Shown here piece after piece: positions 35,030 through 45,394 of a stretch of 64,000 bases of DNA. Numbering within the stretch: the stretch's first letter is position 1; each line of letters begins with the position of its first letter. Below the pieces are notes generated by a model. That model did not search any database. It saw only the letters and a list, made by a program, of their open reading frames with translations, and was not told where the DNA came from. Made by a program: the position numbers and the translations under genes. The DNA comes from Pristionchus mayeri (Eukaryota; Nematoda; Chromadorea; Rhabditida; Neodiplogasteridae): NCBI GenBank assembly GCA_036245805.1, contig BTRK01000002.1, positions 6,506,689 to 6,570,688 on the forward strand, given 5' to 3'.

Positions 35030-36316
35030 TTATGTTTTTCTGAACCGACTGTACGGCTCGGAAGATCTCATGATCACGCAAGGAAAAACACTCCAGGAAA
35101 CAATGAAATATTCAAGGTACGCCCCCGAATGGATATCTCGCACAGTGCTGTTAGTAACTTCGAATTTCGTTCTGTCCAGTTGTTGTATCCACATTACAAG
35201 TTCGTTAGGCGCGATTCCAAACCGAATTTTGCGGTCTTGTGTAGAACTACAGACGATCTGAAAATTATTAAAAATTAGGAATAACTATATTCATCAAGAC
35301 AAGCGTTGATTTCGGCATCAAGTCCTGAATAAAACGTTTGTGACCACTGTAGTTAAGTGTGAACATAAATCAAATTACAATAAGTGGTGTGATATAATCT
35401 AAAGTGTACGATGTATAACCTCAAATGCTCGTGCAAGTCCATATGATGTCATTGCTGTACCACTAATCGAATTGTCAGTGTTTTGTAAAGATAGGGTCGT
35501 TGAAGTGTTGCTGACAAGGTGCGCCATGATGTCATCGTCGATTATCACATACTTATCAGATTGTATTTGAAGAATAAACGAATATATAATAATACAAAAA
35601 GTGTGATTAATTCTCACCCCAGTAGTGATAATGCACTTCCTCGTGACGGGAAGGCTAATCAGAGCCTCCTTTGCAGTGTCCATATTTTGGCCGAGCACAC
35701 ACCAAGTAATGTTAACTTCCTCAATCCGCCTTTGATTTCGTACCAAATGAGTGATGAGTCTTAATGATATAACTTTAGTACCGTTTTGTCACCTCTTCAT
35801 ACCTGTTTGATGAATCTTTCTGCAAAGTAACATCAAGATTGTGAAATGTGAGAGTTTTACAGGCGAATATCAGCCTTTGTTCTACATTCGAGTCAATATA
35901 ATCGCCCTAAAATCAGTGATAATTAATATGGGTGTATGCATTAAATTGTAGTTTCGTGCGTGATCATCTTGATGATAAGCTTATCAGCCTCTTCTTGTCT
36001 GAATAACGTTTCGAGTTCCATGCTGGATAGAATTTTCTCGGATCGCCGCTTCTTTCTCTCGTAGATATCCAGCTTTCCCGTGACCTGAAATTCGACTTTT
36101 GTTCAATGTAATATCGCTTAAATGTGAGATAATTGGAAATATGATGCGATGTTCCCTTACCGAATCAATAACGATTATATCAAATTGACGATGATCAGCT
36201 TGTTCTTCTACATCGCGGAGCCATTTGTTCACAGCGCCGAGTCTCATCCGATCTGCCAACTTGAGCTCAAGAATGATCTTTGTCAGAATCTCATTCGGAA
36301 GATCGAGCAAGGTTTT
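35030..36316 (-). CDS. F-box family gene K
   Basis: Probable SCF adaptor. Exons in coding order: 36316-36161, 36084-35968, 35906-35803, 35759-35618, 35551-35420, 35257-35030 (TAA). F-box TLLDLPNEILTKIILELKLA, then NKWLRDVEEQADHRQFDIIV. Following exons: GKLDIYERKKRRSEKILSSM, GDYIDSNVEQRLIFACKTLT, THLVRNQRRIEEVNITWCVL, VIIDDDIMAHLVSNTSTTLS, IVCSSTQDRKIRFGIAPN. Exon lengths (156, 117, 104, 142, 132) equal those of gene N. Oddity: the intron after 35968 begins AT where the family has GT; unspliced, the frame stops about ten codons later. Two acceptors end AAG. The first exon is uncertain: the frame at 36375-36566 ends with a possible donor but lacks the short acidic pattern of siblings. Confidence 0.7.
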
Positions 36317-36643
36317 CTGAAAGGGAAACAATTACATTTTTACTAAACATGTCACAATGATTTATGTTTTGTTTCTAAAAAGCTACCTTAGGCTTCTTTC
36401 TCATCTTTGTCATCAGCTTTTGTATCGTTGCTATCTTCTTGGACACGAAGCGAGCCAAGAGACGTGAGAACCAGCAGCACATCATTCTAAATTCGTGGTG
36501 TATTTGCGATGAAACGATCCAGTTCACGCCACGAAATATGAACATTTTGAATGGGGAACATGCCAAGTACTACATATCAATAAACAGCGCATAAGCAACA
36601 CTATTTCAGTAACAAATTATCGTTGGGAGAAAGGTGAGAACAG

Positions 36644-36653
36644 TTTCCCGCCC
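36644..36653 (+). promoter_or_regulatory. TTTCCCGCCC site between divergent genes K and L
   Basis: Same E2F-like core as upstream of genes A, B and F. It lies between the divergent genes K (-) and L (+), about 215 bases upstream of the gene L start, so it could serve either. Confidence 0.35.
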
Positions 36654-36859
36654 AATTTTAAAAAAATCACGCACAATCCGCGACGCGGAGCACTCATGCG
36701 TAGCGTATTCTATCGTTATTCGAAATGGAATGAATACAATTGCGTTTATGCATTTATAACGATAATGGTGAAAAAAACATCCACTTCTATTTCCTCTGTA
36801 TACGTCTCATGCTCCAATCCTCGATTCATATTACTTGATATTGCATTTTCCTGTTTCAG

Positions 36860-37962
36860 ATGCCCTTTCTCAGCCTTCCACCCGAGATTCTCACTTCCAT
36901 TATTCGAAAGCTTGATATAAAAGACAGGAAGATCGTTCGTTCTATTAACGATCGTCTCAGAAGAATTGAATTGAAGGCGGGACATCGCCGTATCAATTGC
37001 ATTGTTGTTATTTCAGTAAGTGGAAACAATTCAGTAATTTGATACACGCAATAACCGTCATTTTGAGGACACGATTAGCGTATCTGATCATCCCGTAAAT
37101 CACGATAATTACGAGAACATTTTCGGCCGTTCAGATGAAGAATTTGTCTGCTATTTTCAAAATGCCGAAACCGAACAACTTGAAATTAATGTAAATGAAT
37201 AATCTGAAGTTCATTCAATAACTGTGCGTTTACATCGATGATGACAAGTTGGTGAGCTCAAATATGAACGCTTTTAGGAGTGTCAAATGTCAAAAACTGA
37301 ACATTTTCATATACACTGCGGTTGCAAGCAAGTATATTTGTTCATTTGGCGAGCACTTGTAACGGTTAATTTTCAGAGCCGTCAGCGATTGTGTTAAAAA
37401 CCATAAGTCTATTGATGAAGTGATTATCAACTGGAGGGTACCCGCTGATGATATCGATCGTTCTCAACATGAAATGTTCAACCTTCCATCAATGGGAAAA
37501 TGCGAAATACGCTCCAACGTAAAGTCAACTTCGAAAAGCGTGGCATTTTGGTCAAATTCATTTTTTTTTCAGAATGATCGCCCCATCGATGATGAGATAT
37601 TTGCGAGTCTAGCAAACAAAACTCGTGAACTATACCTCGGAATTGAGGTCGCCACAGGCAACGGGCTGAAGAGAGCATTTAAAGTACTTTAACCTCAATA
37701 ATTTTTAACTGGCATGAATTGCTTTCAGATTGTCTGCGACTCACAAGTATAAAAAAGCGTGCATTGCAAAATATCGACGACTGAATTCTTGACGTTTTAC
37801 TATCTGCTAGATGGCAACGAGTTCACGTGTAATACAATTGACAATAATTACATGCATATTGTGCACCTCGAATCAGGCTCTTTCTTGAGCTTCCCTTCTC
37901 GCGGAGGACGTATATATGGCAGGCGAATATCATTGTCTATGAGCAGCAAAGTACGCGTCTAG
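36860..37962 (+). pseudogene. F-box family gene L (stop in the last exon)
   Basis: Exons: 36860-37015 (F-box, FLSLPPEILTSIIRKLDIKD), 37068-37190 (YFQNAETEQLEIN), about 37228-37331, 37377-37518 (VKNHKSIDEVIINWRV), 37573-37683 (IDDEIFASLANKTRELYL), 37729-37962. Promoter-proximal exon and length resemble genes B and F. Two lesions: the exon at 37228 has no AG before it (siblings have CAG), and the last exon begins IVCDSQV and then TAA at 37750-37752, although the frame continues as a typical family tail (STTEFLTFYYLLDGNEF, HIVHLESGS) to 37962. The exon 37068 acceptor is TTGAG. Truncated protein or pseudogene. Confidence 0.7.
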
Positions 37963-38608
37963 GATCTCGGCATATTGTTAAATACACAAGTTTTCGAATC
38001 AAAGACACTCCTCGAACTCATTACTTATCTACGATTCCACTTCTCTGCTGAGCAATCATATCGTATTGATCACTTTTTTCAATCAGTTCTCATGTTTACC
38101 TCCGCTCTTTATCATCATATTATGTATACAAATATGCTTTTGATCTTCATCCATAAAAGAACCCATTACATGTTTGCAATGCACTCAGTTTGTTACACTA
38201 GATATTCCGCGTCGTAGCAAATTCATAAGTTTCCTCAGATAACATCATGCTCTGGCCCAATGGAGAAAATAAAGGTTTAGAATTCTGGAAATTTCGGCAT
38301 TACCTACCAAAATTTCACGAAAGGTTAATTAAATAATTCTTTTAGCCAGTTTATACGTCAAAGCTCATTTGGCATGATTGGTCGGGATTGACATGAATTT
38401 ATCTAGTGTTTGTGAAGTGAATGTTTCGAGAACAAAGTCAAAGGCAATGCAACATATTTTGTGTTTGAGAGACTAGAACTGGGTAATGTTAAACGCATAC
38501 TTATGGGTTTCGGTCAAAAATATTTGCTCTCCTCACATTGAGTAAAACCGATTTGGAATCTCTTTTCAATTGAAAGTAAAAGACCAAATGGACTGGTCCC
38601 GTCTATCT
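37963..38608. other. intergenic, nothing recognised
   Basis: AT-rich gap between gene L and the tail of NHR copy 3, which converge here. An 80-codon frame at 37975-38217 has no supporting features. Confidence 0.4.
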
Positions 38609-41600
38609 TTATCTGGTGGGATTGAGAGGTTTACCGAGGATGAGGCACTGGGGGACGGACCAGGTGGGCCTCTTCTCCCGCAGGAAGACTGCTCTTCCAA
38701 TGGGAACCAAATCCATATCCTTCCTGAAGGTGCTAAAATACACGAACTGCGCCCTTCTCTTCTCTTCGAGTCGGTACATCGTCTGGAGCATAGACTGAAT
38801 CCCCACAATCTGCATCGGCGCTGCCGAACCGTGCTGGAGAGATATTAATATAATGATAGAATCGAGATAATTCATTATTGAGAGAGATAGAGGGAGAGCG
38901 AGAGAGGAAATTCGGGAAAACCTAGAGTGGATCTTACCTCCCTGAAGAGCCTCTTTGTGAGTAAATCAATCAATCGTTCTCTCTCTCCAGAGATCATTAT
39001 GCGTCCGTCGGGGGAAAGGTCGTCGTCCACTCAAATTGTTTTTTTTGAATTTACGGTCCTGCCATCAAAAATACGGCCACGATCGGCGGATGAAATTTTC
39101 ACCGGCCCCGTATTTTCAGACTGTGCGGAATCTACAACTAAGCAAACACTCAAAGAAGCAACAACACTAAGCCGGATGAGAACTATGGCGTCATGTCGCA
39201 TTTGATGTATCAAATTTCTGGATGGCTTTGCACAACTGAAGATAGAGATTCGAGTTCTTCTCACGAAACACCGTAAAAAGTATAGCTACGGCCACGAATT
39301 GAAGTCGGGTGATATGGAATGGCGCCTTAGAACTACAACATTTCGCCTCTTTACATTAATTTACCTCATGAAACCGTAAAACTTTGCTTCGATCGATGGT
39401 ATTAGATCGAATGATAACTATGACATCATATCGCATTTGGTACATCAAAGGCGTAATGACGACAACGTTCTAATCTGACCCGATCGATTGAATTGGTTAT
39501 ATTTTGGACTGACCAGGGTTGAAGAGTGCGACAGCCCTCAAGAGAACGTAAGAAGCATCGCTCAGTTTGAGGTCCCTGAGGAGTTGGACGGGCTTGTTGA
39601 AGAATTGGACAACCCAGGGAGCTTCGCATATGCTGCGGAGGGTTAAGCTGGATCGGTAACTGCAAAAGATGAATATAGGGGTAGATATTTATTTCTCTGT
39701 CTCTTTATATCTATTTATATCCATCTCCCTCTCCTTCTCTCCTTCACTCCTTCTATCTCTCCTTCTCTCTTTCAAGCAGGCCATGGAACTAGGAAAGCTC
39801 GTATTTTAGTGGTATCCACACGATATTCAGGAATAATCTCACTTGTCGTTCTTCATCGTCTCTAGGGCGACCGTTCCATCGGGTAAGACGTTCGTTCCTG
39901 ACAGAGAGGGAATATAACCTAGACATCGGACGTGGTATGACGTGGTCTGTATCTTCTCTAAAATCCCGTGCAATATTGTTGAATGAAGGGTAAATCATTT
40001 TACATTCCTTAACATGCATACAATTGTGTGAATCGTGAGCGAAACGTTCACTAGTCGATCTATTTCCGTGATTTCGGAATTTATTTGATCACGCAAACCA
40101 AATGCATAAGCAATGATTGTGTTGGGGGGTTGTCCGGTATTTTGCAGAAACACTATTCCACTAACCATGTCCATTCTTGGCCGAGTAGTAGGAGTGAGTG
40201 AGCATCGTTTGGAGTGGTGCCATATGGTTAAGCAGCACCATCTCAAGAATACTCACTTAGTCGATGATTTCGATGACCCTTCTCTTTTCTCTGGTCACAA
40301 GAACTGTGGCGGCCTGTCAGGTGCTTTATTTTTTTAGGTATTTTAGGCTTATTTTCGGCAATGTTTCAGTTGCTCTCGATGGCGCATGATCTTATCATCT
40401 CGCACACCTGAAACACACCCGAAGGTGACTCAAAAGATGACCCAAGAACTGATGTTCCAATTTACCTGAAAATTGAAACACCAGTTATGGGGATCCCCGC
40501 AGGCGTGGGCAAGTGTGATGCTCACCTTATCCATCTGGGAGAGAATATTGAAGACGGGGAAGCTCTTGCAGTATTCAATGACCAGATGGAAATCAGCGAC
40601 CACCCAATATCTGTAGAGTTCGTAATTCGGGTCGATTCTTCATTTCCCACACTATCTAGACCGGTCAAGCGGCGAGAGAGTGTGGGAAATGAAGAGACCG
40701 ATTACGAACTCTAAATACCTGACTGGATTGAGAGCTTTTTGTTGTACGAGGTAGTCACTTCTCTCCACCTGTAAAGCAAGTGAATGGCGAGAAGATATAA
40801 TATTAACTGGTAGGAACTGATGCGACTTTGTCAGTCTTGCTAAATCAATGATGACTAGCACCGATAAAATTAATAGTCGCTCTGGATTATGTTCGAGCAG
40901 CCCTCTAAAACATTCGAATTTCAGCTCAGGAATTGCCATTATCTCGGAGGTTTCCTATTTGCTTGCACTCGTAAGGTTAGTCGATGAATGGATTGCATCG
41001 GCTATATCTCTCTCTAAAGAGGTTCCCACCATAGTTGCCCGGCTCTGGCGGCGCCTTGTCCGTCCCCGAGCACCCATGAATATGCGTTTTTATTCCCTCC
41101 CCGTGCACTCGCCGCCGACGTGGGCAAATACGGTTCCCACCCGTATATAGTTCGCTATTCGGGTAGTAAGTCTCCTCATTTTAGAAACATCTCGACCGGT
41201 CGAGTGACGAGAGAGAGAGTGGGCAATGAAGAGAAGGAAAAATGAATTGCTCATTCTCTAACCCGCAGTCGAATGGCGTGATCAGTTGATCCGAAGATCG
41301 ATGGCAGTTCTAGAATTTCTTCCATTTGGCACATTGTGAAGAGATTGAAATGTTCACGTATCCATGATATTCTACTCTCCTTTTCCAACTGACACAAATG
41401 GCATGTAGATACTATGACTCAACGTATATAGTTTATGATATTACTATTATTTATAGACATTATCTATTAATTAATATTTTTTCAATGTTGTAAATGTTAC
41501 AGGCTAGCTACACATAGATCTTACCAAGTTGGTAATTTCGCCGCAATAATTCATTTTGGAGATGTTCACAATTGCTTGAGGTAGTGTAAGCACTCTCTGC

Positions 41601-44107
41601 AATATTATTCTGAACCCAAATATGCATCATTGCATACTATTGGAGGAGAGGCGCCCAGTTCGGTTTCGCATTCAAGCTGAGAAAGGGAAGATATTTGCGC
41701 TCGTTTACTGCATGTTGGCCATTGGATAGCTGAGCAGAGCAAAATGATATTGAACCAATTTCATTGGAAACATATTTTTATAGCAGTGAATCTCGTAGCA
41801 ACATCGATTGCATTCATTTGTTACCCGTTACATTCATTCCCGAATCGACACACTTCTGGAAGCGACAGGAGCGACATGCGCAGCGGAATTCTGCAAACAT
41901 TTAAATATACTTTTTAATATTATTATATTTTAATATTAATATACTTTTTAATATTGTTCACAGACGCTGACAACGGACAGGGGTGCCATGATGAGGATTG
42001 CAAACGGCACTCAGGCTCGGGTGAGCTTGTGAGAAAGTAACAGAAGCGATGCGAAAACACTTCTTCGGTTTTTCTTCACCTCCGCATCCCATATTCATTA
42101 TCAAGCCCACTCATTTCCAAGTCTACCTCCTTGATTTTGAACCCATCAGTGATTATGAGCTTCAAAAATTCGACTTTGCCTATATTCCTCCTTTAACCGA
42201 AAAAATGCCAGAAATTCGTTCAGTTCACTATTTTCTTCGCATCAATCACCTTTATCAAATGTGCATCGGTCTCCTTTCGAGCAACTGAATGATCGACCTG
42301 AGATTATCGTCCGTCTGGAATGAAATTCTGTTGCGAAGGAGTGACGTCATTATATATATGTGTTCACTACACAATCTAATCTCACTCCTTTGCTGCCTAG
42401 CTGCGACATCGTATCTGATGTTACTCCTTTCCTACGAATTCATCAGATTGTTAATTGTTATCAGATACCATGATAAATGCATACCTGAAGAAGGTCTTGC
42501 AAGCGTTGCACGAGAGAACATCGTAGTGATAGCCAGTGGGCTGAAAATATGGACATGAAGAGATGGAAATAATTGTATATTATGCTGCACAGTATAATAA
42601 TAATTATAATACGCATTGTTCCTCATCTAATCTGAATTTGTGGCGGATGAAAGGCAATAACTGCAATAGTTAGTTCAGCCTATATTAGTATAATACAAAT
42701 GTCCGCATGATATATTGGGGTGTCCAGAAAGTTCGTATAATGCTTCGGAAAAAAGTCAGTTCGTGATCAAATGCAGTGATTGCGCAATCTGTTTGTCAAC
42801 AATGTATTGCATCATTCTGACGTTGAGTAGTGAGAGGATTTAATCAGTCTACTAGTTGCTACATTGATTCTTGTGATGGACTCCCATCTCTACCTCCGAA
42901 CAGTTTTACTTCATTACTACCGTCTTGGCCGATCCGTGAAGAAGGCCTACTCTGCCCTGGCCCAGTCGGAAGGAGCTGACGCCCTCTCCATACCCTTCTG
43001 CTATAAGTGGTTCTCTCGCTTCAAGAAAGGGGAGTTTGGTCTCGATGATCAACCCCGCTCTGGACGCCCTCCCTCCCTCGATCAGCCTCTCGTTCTCCGC
43101 ACACTGAAGCGGAAGCCCATGGCCAGTGTGCGTGAGTTGAAGAAGGATACTGGTACTCCCAGATCAACGGTGTCCGATATCCTCTATCGATCTGGGAAGA
43201 AGCCGAAACTCCCACAAGTGATTCCCCATGACCTCTCCCCCGAACAGCTGAAAAATCCTGTTCAAGTCTGTCGGGAATTACTCCATCGTAGATCCAATCT
43301 TCGATGGGTCAATTCCATCATCGCTACAGATGAGAAGTGGATCACGTACGATAACCCTGTGAGGAGACTGCAATGGGTGGATGCAGATGAGAAGCCCACG
43401 CCCGCCCCGAAGAAGGAAGAGCACGGAAAGAAGGAACTCCTCTGCTTCTTCTTCTCAGTGCTCGGTCCCATCTACTGGGAGATCCTCGCCCCTGGCACCA
43501 GCATCAATGCCGACCTCTTCTCTGAACAACTGCAAGATGTCGCGATCAGAGTCCCTCCCAGACTCCTGAACCAGGGCAAAATTCTTCTTCTGATGGACAA
43601 TGCTCGCCCACATCGAGCGAAGATGACCCAGAAGAAAATGGACAAGCTGAAGATCGAGAGGATTCCCCATCCACCGTATTCCCCGGATCTCTCCCCATGC
43701 GACTACCACTGCTTCCGCTCTCTCTCTGACTTCTGCAAAGGAAAGAAGTTCAAGAATCGAGATGAAGTTGCGAGGGCTTTCGTGAACTGGGCGGTCTCGA
43801 AGAAACCCGTATTCTGGAAGAGAGGAATCGAGACCCTGCCCAATCGCTGGAGGGAGGTAGTGAGAAAGAAGGGGCATACATTGGTCACTGAGAATTGTAA
43901 AGCATTGAATAAAAAATAAAAACAAAAAATTATACGAACTTTCCGGACACCCCAATAGAAGGTCAAATGAATTGATTGGTGCAATAAATTTAAATTATAT
44001 AAACAATGCCAAATAAATCTCACTTTGTCTCCACAAACACTGCACTCGAATCCGTCTGATTTCTTAACATTATTGAATTTCTTCACATGAGGTTCGTTTG
44101 ATTGCAT
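38609..44107 (-). CDS. supplementary nuclear hormone receptor, copy 3 (complete, altered P-box)
   Basis: Exons in coding order: 44107-44024, 42540-42485, 42314-42250, 41890-41825, 41729-41638, 41596-41525, 41388-41263, 40768-40719, 40610-40526, 40241-40166, 39897-39843, 39659-39514, 39029-38938, 38833-38609 (TAA). Starts MQSNEPHVKKFNNVKKSDGF, then CSVCGDK. The P-box reads CNACKTFFR where copies 1 and 2 have CNGCKT, so DNA specificity may differ. Second finger FSCSKGDRCTFD, CACRSCRFQKCVDSGMN. Ligand domain YWVVADFHLVIEYCKSFP, MVLLNHMAPLQTMLTHSYYS, LKLSDASYVLLRAVALFNP. A 108-nt intron (40718-40611) made of a hairpin MITE splits the exon that is whole in copy 2. Intron 1 holds a mariner. The last ~20 residues (VPQCLILGKPLNP) come from a one-base frame change relative to copies 1 and 2. 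Confidence 0.88.
40611..40718. mobile_element. hairpin MITE that constitutes an intron of NHR copy 3
   Basis: The whole 108-nt intron is a TAGAGTTCG-family hairpin: ends TAGAGTTCGTAATTCGGGTC and GATTACGAACTCTAA, inner arms CTTCATTTCCCACACT. On the gene strand it reads CAG/GTATTTAGAG...CTCTACAG/ATATTGG. CAGGTAT and CAGATAT at the two sides may be the target duplication. Confidence 0.85.
41147..41262. mobile_element. diverged hairpin MITE in NHR copy 3 intron
   Basis: ATATAGTTCGCTATTCGGGT, CTCGACCGGTCGAGTGACGA centre, and GGGCAATGAAGAGAAGG. It lies next to the donor at 41263, corresponding to the hairpins at 19211 and 29672 in the paralogues. Confidence 0.7.
42715..43955 (+). mobile_element. 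mariner family 1, copy 3, in NHR copy 3 intron 1
   Basis: 1241 bp, TA flanks, TIR TTGGGGTGTCCAGAAAGTTC at the left and the matching right end. Antisense to the host gene, between exons 44024 and 42540. The best preserved of the three copies. Confidence 0.95.
42876..43919 (+). CDS. mariner transposase, copy 3 (nearly full length)
   Basis: Begins MDSHLYLRTVLLHYYRLGRS (in-frame ATG also at 42864). Helix-turn-helix regions, WVNSIIATDEKWITYDN, LLMDNARPHRAKMTQKK and YSPDLSPCDYHCF give the complete DD34D triad. A one-base loss near 43873 replaces the terminal AYIGH of copy 1 with a 15-residue tail. The catalytic core is intact, so of the three it is the one most likely to make active enzyme. Confidence 0.9.
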   Translation: MDSHLYLRTVLLHYYRLGRSVKKAYSALAQSEGADALSIPFCYKWFSRFKKGEFGLDDQPRSGRPPSLDQPLVLRTLKRKPMASVRELKKDTGTPRSTVSDILYRSGKKPKLPQVIPHDLSPEQLKNPVQVCRELLHRRSNLRWVNSIIATDEKWITYDNPVRRLQWVDADEKPTPAPKKEEHGKKELLCFFFSVLGPIYWEILAPGTSINADLFSEQLQDVAIRVPPRLLNQGKILLLMDNARPHRAKMTQKKMDKLKIERIPHPPYSPDLSPCDYHCFRSLSDFCKGKKFKNRDEVARAFVNWAVSKKPVFWKRGIETLPNRWREVVRKKGHTLVTENCKALNKK

Positions 44108-45157
44108 TTACTGGAACTATGTTGCATACAACAGTCAACGGATAAATGACTGAACGATGTACGGATGAAAAGAAATGCAAACATTCCCAAAATGTTGTGT
44201 TTTTTTTTGGTCGTCTTGGGAAGTCCCCCACCCGGAACGCGACCCGTTTCACAAAGGCTTGATATTGTCAGTACAACGCCCATTGCGAATGGATATTGGT
44301 TTCGACATTTGAAATTGTCGACTATTGCGAAGCCAACGAACATAGAGAGGGGTAATATAAAAAGAGAGGTCAACCTTGTGAAGATTGGAGAGAATAGGTG
44401 AAATAGGGAAGCTTTAGGAAGAGAGATCAATTGGAATCGGCATATATTGCACTGGTACTTAATATATAAATGCGAAGTAAATTAGCAATGCGTAAGAGAA
44501 TAATGCACATGGAGTAAGCTTCTTCGTACGTTGTTCTTGTTTACAACTTGTAATTGGATATGTAGGCACACAAGTTCAGAGCAAGCACGCTTGCAACGAT
44601 GATACACCGGAGCCACTCTATTCGGAAGATGAGGGTGGACTGAAATTTTGATAAGATAGGGGGAAGAGACCGATAGATGACCATTCTTATCAGTGGTACC
44701 TGTATTATCTATGATGTACGTATGAGCAAACACAGAGGGAGTACATATGAGATGGAGAGGTGGAATTGACACGTAGATACTGTACTGATTCAATCGTATT
44801 TTGTGCATCAACAAACATCATAATCGATAAATGTAGGTTTTTTTATAAATGACACACAAATCTTTCGCACTCCAAATACAGTAAGACCTTGGCGTTCAGA
44901 CTTTGCTTGAACATTCGAATAATTTTATCGAAATTTAGCTTTTATATTGAGTGACATTACAATGTTGTCCACTTTATATCTCATTTTCATCTTCCAATCA
45001 AGTACACCAACAAGGAAATGCATATTCAGACATAAAAACATTACTTTACCAATCACACAAATCAAGGTATTTCTTAAATTAACGATGTAATATACATATT
45101 TTTTCCAATTAATGTAATACGAATTTGTAGTCTGAAAATGCAGGCAGAAAAGCACAA
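44108..45157 (-). promoter_or_regulatory. upstream region of NHR copy 3
   Basis: Non-coding. At 44687-44783 (reverse strand) lie ATCTACGTGTCAATTCC, TGTACTCCCTCTGTGTTTGC and TAGATAATAC, shared with the NHR copy 2 upstream region and the orphan block at 11.1 kb. Frames at 44083-44430, 44482-44814 and 44925-45224 are not supported by splice or family evidence. Confidence 0.4.
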
Positions 45158-45394
45158 TTATTCTTCGATTGACATATTGGGCGGAATGTACGGCTCGAAA
45201 GATCGCATAATCACACCGGAACACGAAAGCCAGTTTTCAATATAATGCGCCAGATATGTCCCGGATTCGATATGAGTCACTGAGCTCTCAGTAACGACGA
45301 ATTTAGTTTCGTCCAACTGCCTTTTCCAAGTCGTGAGTTGTCGTGTGGAGATCCCGAACCGAATTTCTTTCATTTCGATATAATTACAGAGACT
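45158..45394 (-). pseudogene. isolated F-box family last exon, copy 1
   Basis: 237-base exon after a TTTACAG acceptor: SLCNYIEMKEIRFGISTRQL, then VTESSVTHIESGTYLAHYIE and IMRSFEPYIPPNMSIEE before the stop. It corresponds to the last exon of genes K and N. No upstream exons of this family were found next to it on the minus strand. Confidence 0.6.

Noticed and set aside
35070..35764. Plus-strand frames opposite gene K
   Set aside because: They are shadows of minus-strand exons whose lengths and phases match the F-box family exactly.
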